The notes beneath the pieces are model-generated. The model was not told where the DNA came from, ran no database searches, and saw only the letters and a list, made by a program, of their open reading frames with translations. A stretch of DNA of 64,000 bases from Nocardia brasiliensis. Lineage in GTDB: Bacteria; Actinomycetota; Actinomycetes; Mycobacteriales; Mycobacteriaceae. The position numbers and the translations under genes are program-made. Each line of letters opens with the position of its first letter. The first letter of the stretch is position 1. Location: the NCBI RefSeq assembly GCF_011801125.1, contig NZ_CP046171.1:7502001-7566000 (forward strand). Reading direction: 5' to 3'. Positions 26,498 through 34,684 of the stretch are shown one piece after another.

Positions 26498-27185
26498 GCA
26501 CCAATCACGCACTTCGGGGCTGATCGCCCCGAGCAGCCGAAGGGCATCGTTGTGACGGGCGACGATGTTGACGTAAACAGTGGCTCCATATGCGAAACGC
26601 GGTTGCGGAGTCCGTGGAGCCGCCCTGCACGGTCCGCCAGAATGAAGCCGTCAGGATCGTTCGTATTGTGCGGAAAGCCGTAGCGCAGGGCTTGGCTCCA
26701 CAGAATGGAACGCGCACGAAAGTTCGCGTCACTGGCGTTCTGCGTCGGCAGCAATTTCGGCCACACACCGAAGGTAATTTGCGCGAGGATGTCGTCGTGG
26801 GTGACCGGTGCCCCCTTGCGAGGATGACCGGCTTCGCGACCGCCGTCCGCCCCGAAGGCGTGCTTGCCTGCCGTCCTGCGCGAGTCCCTGGTCAGCGAGT
26901 TCAGCGGGCGTGCGGGATCGAGCAGCCAGTCCTCGCTGTGCGTCGCGCCGGGCGAGCGTGGTGCGGTTGGACTGCGTTCCAGGTCCGAAGCGCATCGTTG
27001 ATCGCGTTACGCAACGCGACCTCTGTGATGGCGAGAACCTGTTGAAAAGCCGCAGACAGGTGCAGATTCCACTTGTATAGCTCGAGCGCCTGGAAGGGAT
27101 CATTTCCACAGCGCGCCGAGTACGTGGCCAGCCGGACCGGATGGAGGTATCTATCGACGGCGACGATGGTCGCGTGCTTTGGCAC
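26444..27185 (-). pseudogene. Abi-family (HEPN) abortive-infection gene, two frameshifts
   Basis: The reading frame starts at GTG 27185 and encodes VDRYLHPVRLATYSARCGNDP then ALELYKWNLHLSAAFQQVL and ITEVALRNAINDAL, the N-terminal pattern of actinobacterial Abi_2/AbiF proteins. It breaks near 26950, where a different frame resumes with HSEDWLLDPARPL and continues through FGVWPKLLP, LRYGFP and GLRNRVSHMEPLF. A second break near 26578 shifts it again to VNIVARHNDALRLLGAISPEVRDW, ending at 26444. RNRVSH is the R-x4-H motif of HEPN ribonucleases. Two independent shifts make this a pseudogene unless the assembly is wrong. AbiF-type proteins cause growth arrest after phage infection. Confidence 0.8.
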
Positions 27186-27295
27186 TCCTCCAACCCTCCG
27201 CTACAGTGATTGTCAGATACGAGGACAAGGTCCCTCGTAAACACATGGAGTTTCCCCCGCGGCAGCTAGGTCGTGGGGGTTCTTCGTTTTCCGGG
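27186..27295 (-). ncRNA. Candidate structured RNA upstream of the abi gene (abiF-motif-like)
   Basis: Read on the minus strand the abi 5' region forms two hairpins: CCCCCAC pairs with GCGGGGG (27254-27279), then TACGAGG pairs with CCTCGTA (27218-27239). They precede the abi start by about 30 nt. AbiF-family genes in many bacteria are accompanied by a conserved structured RNA (the abiF RNA motif), so this is the natural interpretation. Exact ends and class need a covariance-model search. Confidence 0.45.
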
Positions 27296-27537
27296 GACAC
27301 TAATCAGGTCGACCGCGGCCGGTGAAATCTTGCGCGGCGTGTGGCGTGCTGGAGTCGCATGCGTGTCGGGAGCCCGCCTCACTCGTTGTCCGTAACTCGC
27401 CATGAACCACTGCTATCGGGATAGCCGCTGGCAAGGCACCTACGCACAGCGCCGGTGCCGATGTCCTATTCGTCCAATACCGCGAGGTCGACCGAACGTA
27501 GCGTTGCTCGGACCTCGATTACGAAGGGACTCTGGGG

Positions 27538-27924
27538 ATGTCCGCACCGCTCACCGTGCGTCTGGCCGCTCTCGGCATCGGCATACACGCCGTGAATCAT
27601 CTGCTCGTCGTGGCGCTCGGCCCGTTCAGCTGGCATGTCGGCACCGTGTTCCATCTGATCAGCGCCCCGGTCTACGCCGCACTGCTACTACTGATCCTGC
27701 GGGGCCGTAACTGGGCCCGAATCACCATCACCGTCTTGCTCGGCTGCCAGTTCATCGGCCGATTCGTGGTGTGGATCCTGTTCCCCACCACCGGCGTCCA
27801 CCTGGCACTACTCACCGGTTGGACCCTGTCCCTCGCCGTACTCGCCCTACTCTGGATCCCACCGGCAACCCGACACCACTTCCACCGCCACACCCCGCAA
27901 CGAGACGCGACGCAACCGGCGTGA
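27538..27924 (+). CDS. Small four-helix membrane protein of unknown function
   Basis: A 128-residue protein with about four membrane helices: LAALGIGIHAVNHLLVVAL, TVFHLISAPVYAALLLLIL, ITITVLLGCQFIGRFVVWIL and LALLTGWTLSLAVLALLWI, ending in a His/Arg-rich tail. ATG 27538 follows GAAGGG. It resembles small DoxX- or DUF-type membrane proteins only in topology and I cannot assign a family. It converges on dcd with 6 nt between stops. The 240 bp upstream contain no recognisable gene. Confidence 0.65.
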   Translation: MSAPLTVRLAALGIGIHAVNHLLVVALGPFSWHVGTVFHLISAPVYAALLLLILRGRNWARITITVLLGCQFIGRFVVWILFPTTGVHLALLTGWTLSLAVLALLWIPPATRHHFHRHTPQRDATQPA

Positions 27925-27930
27925 GCGGAG

Positions 27931-28518
27931 CTACCGCGAATCCGCCGCGGTCGGGAGGGGGAAGTTGAGGTAGGAGCGGGAGGGGGTGGGGCCGCGCTGG
28001 CCCTGGTACTTGGAGCCCGCGGTGGCGCTGCCGTAGGGGTTTTCGGCGGGGCTGGTCAGGCGGAGCAGGCAGAGCTGGCCGATCTTCATGCCGGGCCACA
28101 GGGTGATCGGCAGGTTGGCCACGTTGGAAAGTTCCAGGGTGATGTGTCCGCTGAAACCGGGGTCGATGAAGCCCGCGGTCGAATGGGTCAGCAGGCCGAG
28201 CCTGCCGAGACTCGACTTGCCCTCCAACCGTCCGGCGAGGTCGTCGGGCAGCGTGCACACCTCGAGTGTCGAGCCGAGCACGAACTCGCCGGGATGCAGC
28301 ACGAAGGGTTCGCCCTCGGCCGGTTCGACCAGGCTGGTCAGCTCGTCCTGCTGCTGCGCCGGGTCGATATGGGTATAGCGGGTGTTGTTGAACACCCGGA
28401 ACATCCCGTCCAGGCGCACGTCGATACTCGACGGCTGGATCAGCGTCTCCAGCAAGGGCTCGACGCCGAGACGCCCAGCGGCGATCTCCGCACGGATGTC
28501 ACGATCGGAAAGCAGCAC
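27931..28518 (-). CDS. dcd: dCTP deaminase
   Basis: A 195-residue trimeric nucleotide deaminase starting at GTG 28518 ([17 protein letters not shown]). Diagnostic segments include [61 protein letters not shown] and [12 protein letters not shown]. The Glu in the ITLEL segment and the GKSS(L)GR phosphate-binding motif are intact. It converts dCTP to dUTP (some actinobacterial enzymes also hydrolyse dUTP to dUMP), supplying thymidylate synthesis. It corresponds to mycobacterial dcd (Rv0321), next to udgA in M. tuberculosis. Long in-frame sequence upstream of 28518 is the antisense shadow of the SDR gene. Confidence 0.93.
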   Translation of the reverse strand: MLLSDRDIRAEIAAGRLGVEPLLETLIQPSSIDVRLDGMFRVFNNTRYTHIDPAQQQDELTSLVEPAEGEPFVLHPGEFVLGSTLEVCTLPDDLAGRLEGKSSLGRLGLLTHSTAGFIDPGFSGHITLELSNVANLPITLWPGMKIGQLCLLRLTSPAENPYGSATAGSKYQGQRGPTPSRSYLNFPLPTAADSR

Positions 28519-28642
28519 GGCAAGCAGCGTAGCGCCTGCTCGCCGCGTGTCTTCAGGCGCACATCGATGCGGCCGCGGCGATATCCTCCAGTCGTTCGTG
28601 GCGGCGCCGGGCAGCGAGCCCGTGAGCGAAGGGATGGTCCGG

Positions 28643-29416
28643 ATGTCAGAGACCGCGCTGTTCGACCTGACCGGCCACGTGGCCGTGGTGACCGGAGGCA
28701 ATTCCGGGATCGGTCTCGGCTTCGCCCGCGGACTCGCGCGCGCCGGCGCCGACGTGTGCATCGTCGGCCGCAACGCCGAGCGCAACGCCGAAGCCGCGCG
28801 GACATTGAACGCGCACGGCGGCCGGGTGCTCACCCTGTCCTGCGATGTCGGCGACGAGCAGCAGGTGATCGACACCATCGGCAAGGTCGTCGACGAGCTG
28901 GGCCGGATCGACTCGTGCTTCGCCAATGCCGGTGTGGCGCAGGGCGGGGCGCCGTTTCTGGAGACCGACCTGGCCGAGTTCCGACGGGTCACCTCGATCA
29001 ATCTCGACGCCGCCTTCGTCACGCTGCGCGAGGCGGCCAAGGTGATGGTCGCGCAGGGCGACGGCGGCAGCCTGGTCGGCACCGCCAGCCTCGCCGCCAA
29101 GCAGGGTGTGCCGCGCGGCCAGTCCTACGCGGCGAGCAAGGCGGGTCTGATCGCCATCATGAACTCGATCGCGGTCGAGCTGGGCAAGTACGGCATCCGG
29201 ACCAATTCGGTGCTCCCGGGCTGGGTCGAGACGCCCATGACGGACGGGATCTTCGCCTGGGATCGCTTCCGGGAGCGGGTGCAGCCCCGCATCCCGGCCA
29301 AACGCTGGGGTACGGCCACCGATTTCGAGGCGGTCGCGGTGTATCTGGCGAGCCCGGCCAGCGCGTACCACACCGGGGACACGCTGCTGATCGACGGCGG
29401 TTACAGCCTGTTCTGA
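28643..29416 (+). CDS. Short-chain dehydrogenase/reductase (SDR)
   Basis: A 257-residue classical SDR with the NAD(P)-binding TGGNSGIG motif, SCDVGDE, the CFANAG motif, a catalytic Ser/Tyr/Lys set (GTASLAA, YAASK) and the C-terminal [16 protein letters not shown]. An Arg (GRNAER) after the second strand suggests NADP preference. ATG 28643 is favoured by spacing from GAAGGG; ATG 28634 is a close alternative. Substrate unknown; glucose 1-dehydrogenase, gluconate 5-dehydrogenase and alcohol dehydrogenase activities are all possible for this subgroup. It diverges from dcd. Confidence 0.87.
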   Translation: MSETALFDLTGHVAVVTGGNSGIGLGFARGLARAGADVCIVGRNAERNAEAARTLNAHGGRVLTLSCDVGDEQQVIDTIGKVVDELGRIDSCFANAGVAQGGAPFLETDLAEFRRVTSINLDAAFVTLREAAKVMVAQGDGGSLVGTASLAAKQGVPRGQSYAASKAGLIAIMNSIAVELGKYGIRTNSVLPGWVETPMTDGIFAWDRFRERVQPRIPAKRWGTATDFEAVAVYLASPASAYHTGDTLLIDGGYSLF

Positions 29417-29485
29417 GCGGGTACGATATGTCCGCTTTATCGATCCTCAGCGAATACACAGCGTGGCAATGAGACCCTGGGAAGG

Positions 29486-30271
29486 GTGACCCCGAATCCC
29501 ACGCTCGCGCCGACTCGACGCCGGGTGCCCCCGCTCGCGGTGGTTGCCGGGTTGCTCGCCCTGTTCCTCGTCGGACTCACCGCCAACGTGCTCGATCGCG
29601 ACGGACTCACCTCGATCGACCCGGATATCGCGAACTGGGCGGTCACGCACCGCAACGGCGTGCTGACCCCCATCGCGACAACGATCAGCAATCTCGGCGG
29701 CACCGTCGCGATGACCACGCTGGCCACGGTGGCCGTCGTCGCGTTCGCCTGGTTCGGGTATTGGCGCGCGGCCGGGCTGGTCATCGGCACCGGACTGCTG
29801 TCCTGGTTGCTGATCGACGGCGGCAAGCATCTGATCGCCCGGCCGCGGCCGCCGGTCGAGCTGCACATCGTCACCAAGACGACGTTCGCGTACCCGTCCG
29901 GGCACAGCCTCGGCTCGATGGCGGTCGTCGGCGTCGTCGCCGTGCTGCTGGTCCCGCGCGTGCGCCGCCGCGGCACCCGCTGGGCCGCAGGCGTCGCCGC
30001 CGCCGTTTTCGTTGCGGCGGTGGGCCTTTCCCGGATCTACCTCGGCGTGCACTGGACCACCGACGTGCTCGGTGGCTGGGCCACCGGAGCGCTACTGGTG
30101 ATCACGACCTACAGCGGCTACCGCTATCTCGAGGCACGGGTGGCCGATGGCGCGAAACATCGCTCAGCCGTAGGGAATCCAGGTGGTGCGTCCGTCCCCG
30201 TCCCGGTGCACCCAACCGAACGGGACATCGGCGAAGTGGATGCCGAAAGCCAGATCACCGGTGGTGGCTAG
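29486..30271 (+). CDS. PAP2-family membrane phosphatase
   Basis: A 261-residue integral membrane protein with five or six helices and the three PAP2 motifs: KHLIARPRP (K-x6-RP), PSGHS and SRIYLGVHWTTDV (SR-x5-H-x3-D). It dephosphorylates lipid phosphates such as phosphatidic acid, undecaprenyl pyrophosphate or polyprenyl-phosphoryl sugars. GTG 29486 is used. The last 30 residues are hydrophilic and lie in DNA that also encodes the C-terminus of the convergent MBL protein; the 3' overlap is 108 bp. Confidence 0.85.
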   Translation: MTPNPTLAPTRRRVPPLAVVAGLLALFLVGLTANVLDRDGLTSIDPDIANWAVTHRNGVLTPIATTISNLGGTVAMTTLATVAVVAFAWFGYWRAAGLVIGTGLLSWLLIDGGKHLIARPRPPVELHIVTKTTFAYPSGHSLGSMAVVGVVAVLLVPRVRRRGTRWAAGVAAAVFVAAVGLSRIYLGVHWTTDVLGGWATGALLVITTYSGYRYLEARVADGAKHRSAVGNPGGASVPVPVHPTERDIGEVDAESQITGGG

Positions 30272-31147
30272 CCGGTCCACCAGCATCCGGCGCCTGCGAA
30301 TGGCTTCGGCGGGATCGAAATCGGAGGCACACGCCCACTCCGGATGGGTGACCTGCACCGGACTGTGCAAGGCGTCACCGATCATCACCAGGCGGCGCCC
30401 CATAGATTTGAGCGCGAACGCGGTATGTCCCGCGGTGTGCCCGGGGATCTCCTGAGCGCGCACACCGGGGAAGATCTCCGCCCCGTTGACGAACGGGCGC
30501 ACCCGATCGGTGATGGCCGCGAGCATGCCCGGCGTGGTGATGCTGTCGCGGGCCCAAGCAGGCAGCGACGCAACCAATTCCGGCGGCAAGGCATGCCACC
30601 ACGCCCATTCGGACTCGTTCACCAGATAGTCGGCGGCGCCGAACGGCGCGACACCTCCCGGGCCGGGATACAGCGTCCAACCGAAGTGGTCGGTGTGCAG
30701 GTGAGTGAACGCGACCGCTTCGATGCGACCGGTCACCCCGAGCCGAGCCAGGTTGCGCAGCAACGCACCACCGTGCGTCGCGCCCGTCATCGGATTGCCC
30801 GGCTCGTCCGGCGTGACGACCGGGCCGATGCCCGCGTCGATGAGCAGCGCGCGCCTGCGGTAGCGCACCAGCAGCGCACCGATCCCCGCGACCAGATGCC
30901 CGTTCTCGTCGAGGTGGTCGGCGTGGGTGACCCAGTCCCGGGCGGTGGCATCCGGCAGCCACCCGGTCGGCTTCAAGAAGACCGCGCCGTCCGGCACGTA
31001 GGTCAGTTCCATCCGGCCCAGCCGGATGGTGCGCAACCGCGGTGGCCGCCGCAGCCGCTCGCGCCCTGCGGCCAGGGCCGCACACCTGTCGGGCCTACCC
31101 GCCGCCCGCGCACTGCCCCGCATCGAATCGATCCGCGATGATGTCAC
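30164..31147 (-). CDS. Metallo-beta-lactamase-fold hydrolase
   Basis: A 327-residue MBL-fold protein. It has THLHTDHFGWTL (H-x-H-x-D-H, zinc site), an Asp in LLIDAG, EIPGHTAGH for the third metal His and IGDALHSPVQVTHPEW. The layout resembles quinoprotein-relay/AHL-lactonase-type MBL proteins. GTG 31147 is chosen because a good CGAGGAG sits 7 nt upstream; ATG 31123 is an alternative. Substrate unknown. It overlaps the PAP2 gene tail-to-tail by 108 bp. Confidence 0.82.
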   Translation of the reverse strand: MTSSRIDSMRGSARAAGRPDRCAALAAGRERLRRPPRLRTIRLGRMELTYVPDGAVFLKPTGWLPDATARDWVTHADHLDENGHLVAGIGALLVRYRRRALLIDAGIGPVVTPDEPGNPMTGATHGGALLRNLARLGVTGRIEAVAFTHLHTDHFGWTLYPGPGGVAPFGAADYLVNESEWAWWHALPPELVASLPAWARDSITTPGMLAAITDRVRPFVNGAEIFPGVRAQEIPGHTAGHTAFALKSMGRRLVMIGDALHSPVQVTHPEWACASDFDPAEAIRRRRMLVDRLATTGDLAFGIHFADVPFGWVHRDGDGRTTWIPYG

Positions 31148-31437
31148 GTCAATACTCCTCGGTAGAGATCTGACAGTAGCGCGCGAATACCGTTCGCGTA
31201 GCGCGGCTTTCGTCACTCCGGCCGCGAGCCGCCGACGGTCGGGCAGGCGAACGCGATGGCCGGAGAACCCGCACCACGATCGTGTCCAGCGACCGCGCCC
31301 GCGAACAGTCCCTCCAGACGTCGACCTGATGAACCCCCGTTGAACGGGCGCACTCCGGCCACACGGTTCAATACTGTTTGGCGCGGAAGGGTTTTCACCG
31401 GACCGGGCGGGACGTCGGAGCGCGAGGAGGAATTGTG

Positions 31438-32616
31438 GTGTCGGTCGAGGGGTTCGTCGAGCGTGGCTACGAGGACGTTCGAAGCGCATTCGAGAAGGCG
31501 CACGCGGCGGATGCGGGTGCCGCGCAGTTGTGCGTCCAGCGGCACGGCCGGGTCGTCGTAGACCTGTGGACGGGGCACGACCCGATCTCCGGAAAATCTT
31601 GGGACGCAGACTCACTGGTGGTGCTGATGTCGGCATCGAAAGGCGTGGCCGCCACCTGCGTGCACCTGCTGATCGAACGCGGGCAGCTCGACCTCGACGC
31701 ACCCGTGCGGGACTACTGGCCGGAATTCGCCGCCAACGGCAAAGCCGAGGTCACCGTCGCCGACCTGCTCACCCACCGCGCCGGACTGTGCGGCTTCGAC
31801 CCCGAATCCGGTATCCGCGCAGCGGAGTTCACCGACCGGTCCCGGTGCGTGGCCGCGCTCGAAACCATGGCGCCGCTGTGGCAGCCTGGCACCGCGTTCT
31901 ACTACCACGCGATTACCTGGGGTTTCCTCGTCGGTGAACTGGTGCGACGGGTCACCGGCAAAAGCGTCGGCGACCTGCTCGCCACCGAAATCGCCGAACC
32001 GCTCGGACTGAGCCTGTGGATAGGTCTGCCGGAAGCCCAAGAGCCCCGGGTGGTTCCCCAATTCACCCGAACCCCTTCGCCCTCCGCCCCCGAGGTTGCC
32101 GCGGTGCTCGCGCGGATAGGCATCGACCGCGACGACCGCCTGGTGCGCAACCTGCTCGAAACCGTGGCGACCAGGGAAGCGGGCGTCGAACTGCTCAACA
32201 CCCGAGCCGGGCGCGCGGCCGAGGTCCCCGCGGGCAACGCCATCGGCAACGCCCGCGCGCTGGCCCGCATGTATGCCGCCACCATCGGCACCGTGGACGG
32301 CATCCGACTGCTCGCCCCCGCCACCGTCGAACGCGCCTGCCGCCCCGGCACCGACCACCTCATTCACCCGTCCCCGCTCGACGCACTCCCCGTCACCCAC
32401 CGCTTCGCCAACGGCTACGAACTCCCCCGCACCAGCAGCCCCATGCTCGGCGCCACCTCCTTCGGCCACGTCGGCACCGGCGGCCGAATCGGCTTCGCCC
32501 ACCCCGCCTCCGGCACCGCCGTCGGCTACACCTGCACCGACATGACCGCCGAAGTTGCCGTCGGCCCCGACCCCCGCTGGACCTGGCTCAACCCCCTCCA
32601 AAAGGCGATCGCCTGA
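31438..32616 (+). CDS. Class C beta-lactamase-like serine hydrolase / family VIII esterase
   Basis: A 392-residue serine hydrolase. Ser65-x-x-Lys68 (SASK) is the nucleophile motif; the Tyr-containing second motif reads YYHAITWG, with His-Ala in place of the YSN of true class C lactamases, as in EstB-type family VIII esterases. The C-terminal HVGTGG replaces KTG. No signal peptide is seen, so it is probably cytoplasmic. GAGGAGG precedes two adjacent GTG codons; 31438 has the better spacing, 31435 is possible. An esterase or amide hydrolase is more likely than an antibiotic-resistance enzyme. Confidence 0.85.
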   Translation: MSVEGFVERGYEDVRSAFEKAHAADAGAAQLCVQRHGRVVVDLWTGHDPISGKSWDADSLVVLMSASKGVAATCVHLLIERGQLDLDAPVRDYWPEFAANGKAEVTVADLLTHRAGLCGFDPESGIRAAEFTDRSRCVAALETMAPLWQPGTAFYYHAITWGFLVGELVRRVTGKSVGDLLATEIAEPLGLSLWIGLPEAQEPRVVPQFTRTPSPSAPEVAAVLARIGIDRDDRLVRNLLETVATREAGVELLNTRAGRAAEVPAGNAIGNARALARMYAATIGTVDGIRLLAPATVERACRPGTDHLIHPSPLDALPVTHRFANGYELPRTSSPMLGATSFGHVGTGGRIGFAHPASGTAVGYTCTDMTAEVAVGPDPRWTWLNPLQKAIA

Positions 32617-32652
32617 GCCGATCCCGCGGGACACCCCAGTACCCTCGACCCC

Positions 32653-33189
32653 GTGACACCGGAAGCCCGAGTTCTCGCGGAGGCGTTCGCGGACGACCCA
32701 CTGATGAGCTTCTTCTGGCCGGATCCCGATCGTCGACGACGCGCACTACCGCTCTTCTGGCACTCCCGGGTGGAATCGCGGCGGCGCAAGGGGATCGTCG
32801 ACGTCGCGTCGGACGACACCGGAATGGTGAGCGTCGTCCTGTGGGATCTGCCCGGCACCGCCACACCAATAGCCAAGCCGCTCAGTATGTTCCGCGCGCT
32901 AGGACGCGCGACACCACGCGTCTTGGCTGCGTCCCGACGAATCGACGGCCTCCGCCCGAAGCACCCGCACCTGTACCTGGCGTGCGGCGGTACACTCCCG
33001 CACGCCCGCGCGAAAGGCGTGACAGCACGGCTGGTGCGAGCCCGTATCGAAGCAAGCGCCGTCGACATCTTCACCATCGCCACGAACGACTTCAGCGCCA
33101 CCCTCGCTGAACACGACGGCTTCCGCCCGACCGGAGAGTTGGCTGTCACCCCCGACACAGTGCTGCGAGGAATGCTGCTGTCCGTGTAG
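32653..33189 (+). CDS. GNAT-like acetyltransferase, degenerate motif A
   Basis: A 178-residue protein with the typical opening AEAFADDPLMSFFWPDPDRRRRALPLFW of actinobacterial GNAT proteins and a C-terminal FGNAT-style ending (LAEHDGFRPTGEL). The acetyl-CoA loop, usually R/Q-x-x-G-x-G/A, appears as ARAKGVTARLV, so activity is uncertain. GTG 32653 lies 36 nt after the serine hydrolase and the two may be co-transcribed. Beyond it, core-like sequence ends and island-type fragments begin. Confidence 0.72.
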   Translation: MTPEARVLAEAFADDPLMSFFWPDPDRRRRALPLFWHSRVESRRRKGIVDVASDDTGMVSVVLWDLPGTATPIAKPLSMFRALGRATPRVLAASRRIDGLRPKHPHLYLACGGTLPHARAKGVTARLVRARIEASAVDIFTIATNDFSATLAEHDGFRPTGELAVTPDTVLRGMLLSV

Positions 33190-33335
33190 GCCTGCTCCCA
33201 TCCCGCGAAGAAGTGGCAGACAGCGGGCCTGAGTCGCCTACTCGTGGGCGAGGTCGCGTACAGAGGCGTGTCGCCGGGGGTCGCTCACCGAGTACCAGGC
33301 CCGCGACCGCGTCGGCTTGGTCGAACTCCCGATGA

Positions 33336-33582
33336 ACCCACACCTACCGTCAGACGGTGGGCACGAAGATCGGGCACCAGGACATCGAGACGGCCGCTGC
33401 ACAGCTCGGCCACTGCGGCTACTGAACGCCACTACGTTGAGTCCGCCGTGGCAGGTCCGGACGCGCGGAAGTATCTGGACGACTTCGAGAGCGACGTCGA
33501 CGAGTCCATCGCGGACGCCGAGGACCAATCAGCCAAAATAGCTCTCAGCTATGCGCCCAAGGATGCTGTCGTCTCACAGTAG
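33336..33582 (+). pseudogene. Tyrosine integrase C-terminal fossil
   Basis: One frame reads THTYRQTVGTKI then IETAAAQLGH and stops; the next frame continues the same protein as SATAATERHYVES, GPDARKYLDDF and further. Put together this matches the C-terminus of actinobacterial tyrosine site-specific recombinases: R-x-TV...QLGHS...ERHYV, including the catalytic Tyr. The N-terminal three quarters are gone and a frameshift lies near 33420. It marks an old integration event at the left edge of the arsenic island. The flanking 33.19-33.34 and 33.66-34.20 kb stretches hold no gene I can support. Confidence 0.7.
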
Positions 33583-33599
33583 ATTCGGGCGCATTCTGA

Positions 33600-33623
33600 T
33601 GAAATTCCGGAGTAAATCCGGAG
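33600..33623. repeat. Left copy of a 24-bp direct repeat
   Basis: TGAAAT followed by TCCGGAGTAAATCCGGAG. A copy differing at one base lies at 46278-46301, 12.7 kb away and same orientation. The two bracket the arsenic island, the integrase fossil lying just outside the left copy. It contains two TCCGGA palindromes in direct repetition. Confidence 0.7.
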
Positions 33624-33624
33624 C

Positions 33625-33654
33625 GCTCGGAGGGGTGAGACCAGCCCTCCGAGC
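33625..33654. terminator. Perfect 10-bp hairpin beside the left repeat
   Basis: GCTCGGAGGG pairs exactly with CCCTCCGAGC around a 10-nt loop, immediately right of the 24-bp repeat. It could be a minus-strand terminator or a recombination-associated hairpin; no gene clearly ends here. Confidence 0.35.
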
Positions 33655-34200
33655 CGGACATGGCGAGTGCCGAGGCCACATCGGGCACCGCCATGGCCCG
33701 CACCGGGGCGCGAGGAGCCGTAGCGATGACCGTGTTGACCGTCGGCGCGGCGGCACAAGCGGTCTTGGTAATGCGCATGACTTTCGCCTTTCTTGACCGG
33801 ACGCAGCGTTGGATCCGTTCATGCGGACACACACGGACATCAAGCTGCCGCTGGAACCCCACTCCTCTGCCTGACGTCGAACTGGTCATGAGCTATCGAA
33901 TGCGGGACGCAGTCGAAGCCGCGGGTGGCCGCCCCGACGACCTGCGCGTACAGCTCGGACAGGCGTGCATGCGATACCACTTGCGCCGATACGCGATCGC
34001 GCGCGGGTACCGCCCTCGGCGGCGGTTATCCGCGCCTTGGATCCGTTGGTAGTGGATCGCGTCGTCATCGCCCCGCCATTCGGTATTGGCGGACCGATGT
34101 CGCCTGATGGGTCCAAGGCCCCTTAATCACCTCGTCAGGCCGCCTGATAGTGCCGGGATCCGATTCCTGTACCGGCGCTGTGTCGGTGTCCACTGGTGTA

Positions 34201-34653
34201 ATGCATGCCATGCATGATGAAGATTCCGAACCGCGGACGATGGCGTGGTTCAACAATCTGGATCTCGAAGATCGGGTGACGTTGCTGGCCGAGCCTGACG
34301 CGCCGCTGCCGCCGTCGCTGGTCGTCAAGATCGCCCGTGGCAGCGGGCCGGTCGTCACCTCGGCGTACTGGGTGGCGAACCCGCGGGATGAAAGTGAATG
34401 GCATCTCGCACCGTCAGTGGCGGTCGAACTGGCTCGCCGCCGAGATCATCTTCGCAACTGGTGGAACAAGCTGTCTGCCGAGAACCAGGTTCCGTTCGTG
34501 CAGCGCCGTAACGACCGCTTGCCCGACGCCTATCGGCTACTTGTGATGGACGGCTTCGGCGTGCTCAGCACGCCGAATGAGAAGGACTCGGTCGAGTTCA
34601 CGCCCATTGCGCGGGTCTTCCTCGAATGGAAGGCCCGCGAACTGACCGATTAG
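34201..34653 (+). CDS. Protein of unknown function at the left of the ars cluster
   Basis: A 150-residue soluble protein (MHAMHDEDSEPRTMAWFNNLDLEDRVTLLAEPD, then SAYWVANPRDESEWHL, HLRNWWNKLSAENQVPFVQ, and a C-terminal VEFTPIARVFLEWKARE). No family recognised, no signal peptide or membrane segment. No ribosome site precedes ATG 34201, and a GTG at 34150 is possible. Its stop is 32 nt from the stop of the convergent monooxygenase gene. Codon use is consistent with a real gene. Confidence 0.55.
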   Translation: MHAMHDEDSEPRTMAWFNNLDLEDRVTLLAEPDAPLPPSLVVKIARGSGPVVTSAYWVANPRDESEWHLAPSVAVELARRRDHLRNWWNKLSAENQVPFVQRRNDRLPDAYRLLVMDGFGVLSTPNEKDSVEFTPIARVFLEWKARELTD

Positions 34654-34684
34654 GGACTGGTGGCGTCCAGCCGAAGGACTTCTC

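Noticed and set aside
33545..33778. Minus-strand 77-codon ORF (MRITKTACAAAPTV...)
   Set aside because: It has a weak ribosome site but runs through the hairpin and the 24-bp repeat and matches nothing.
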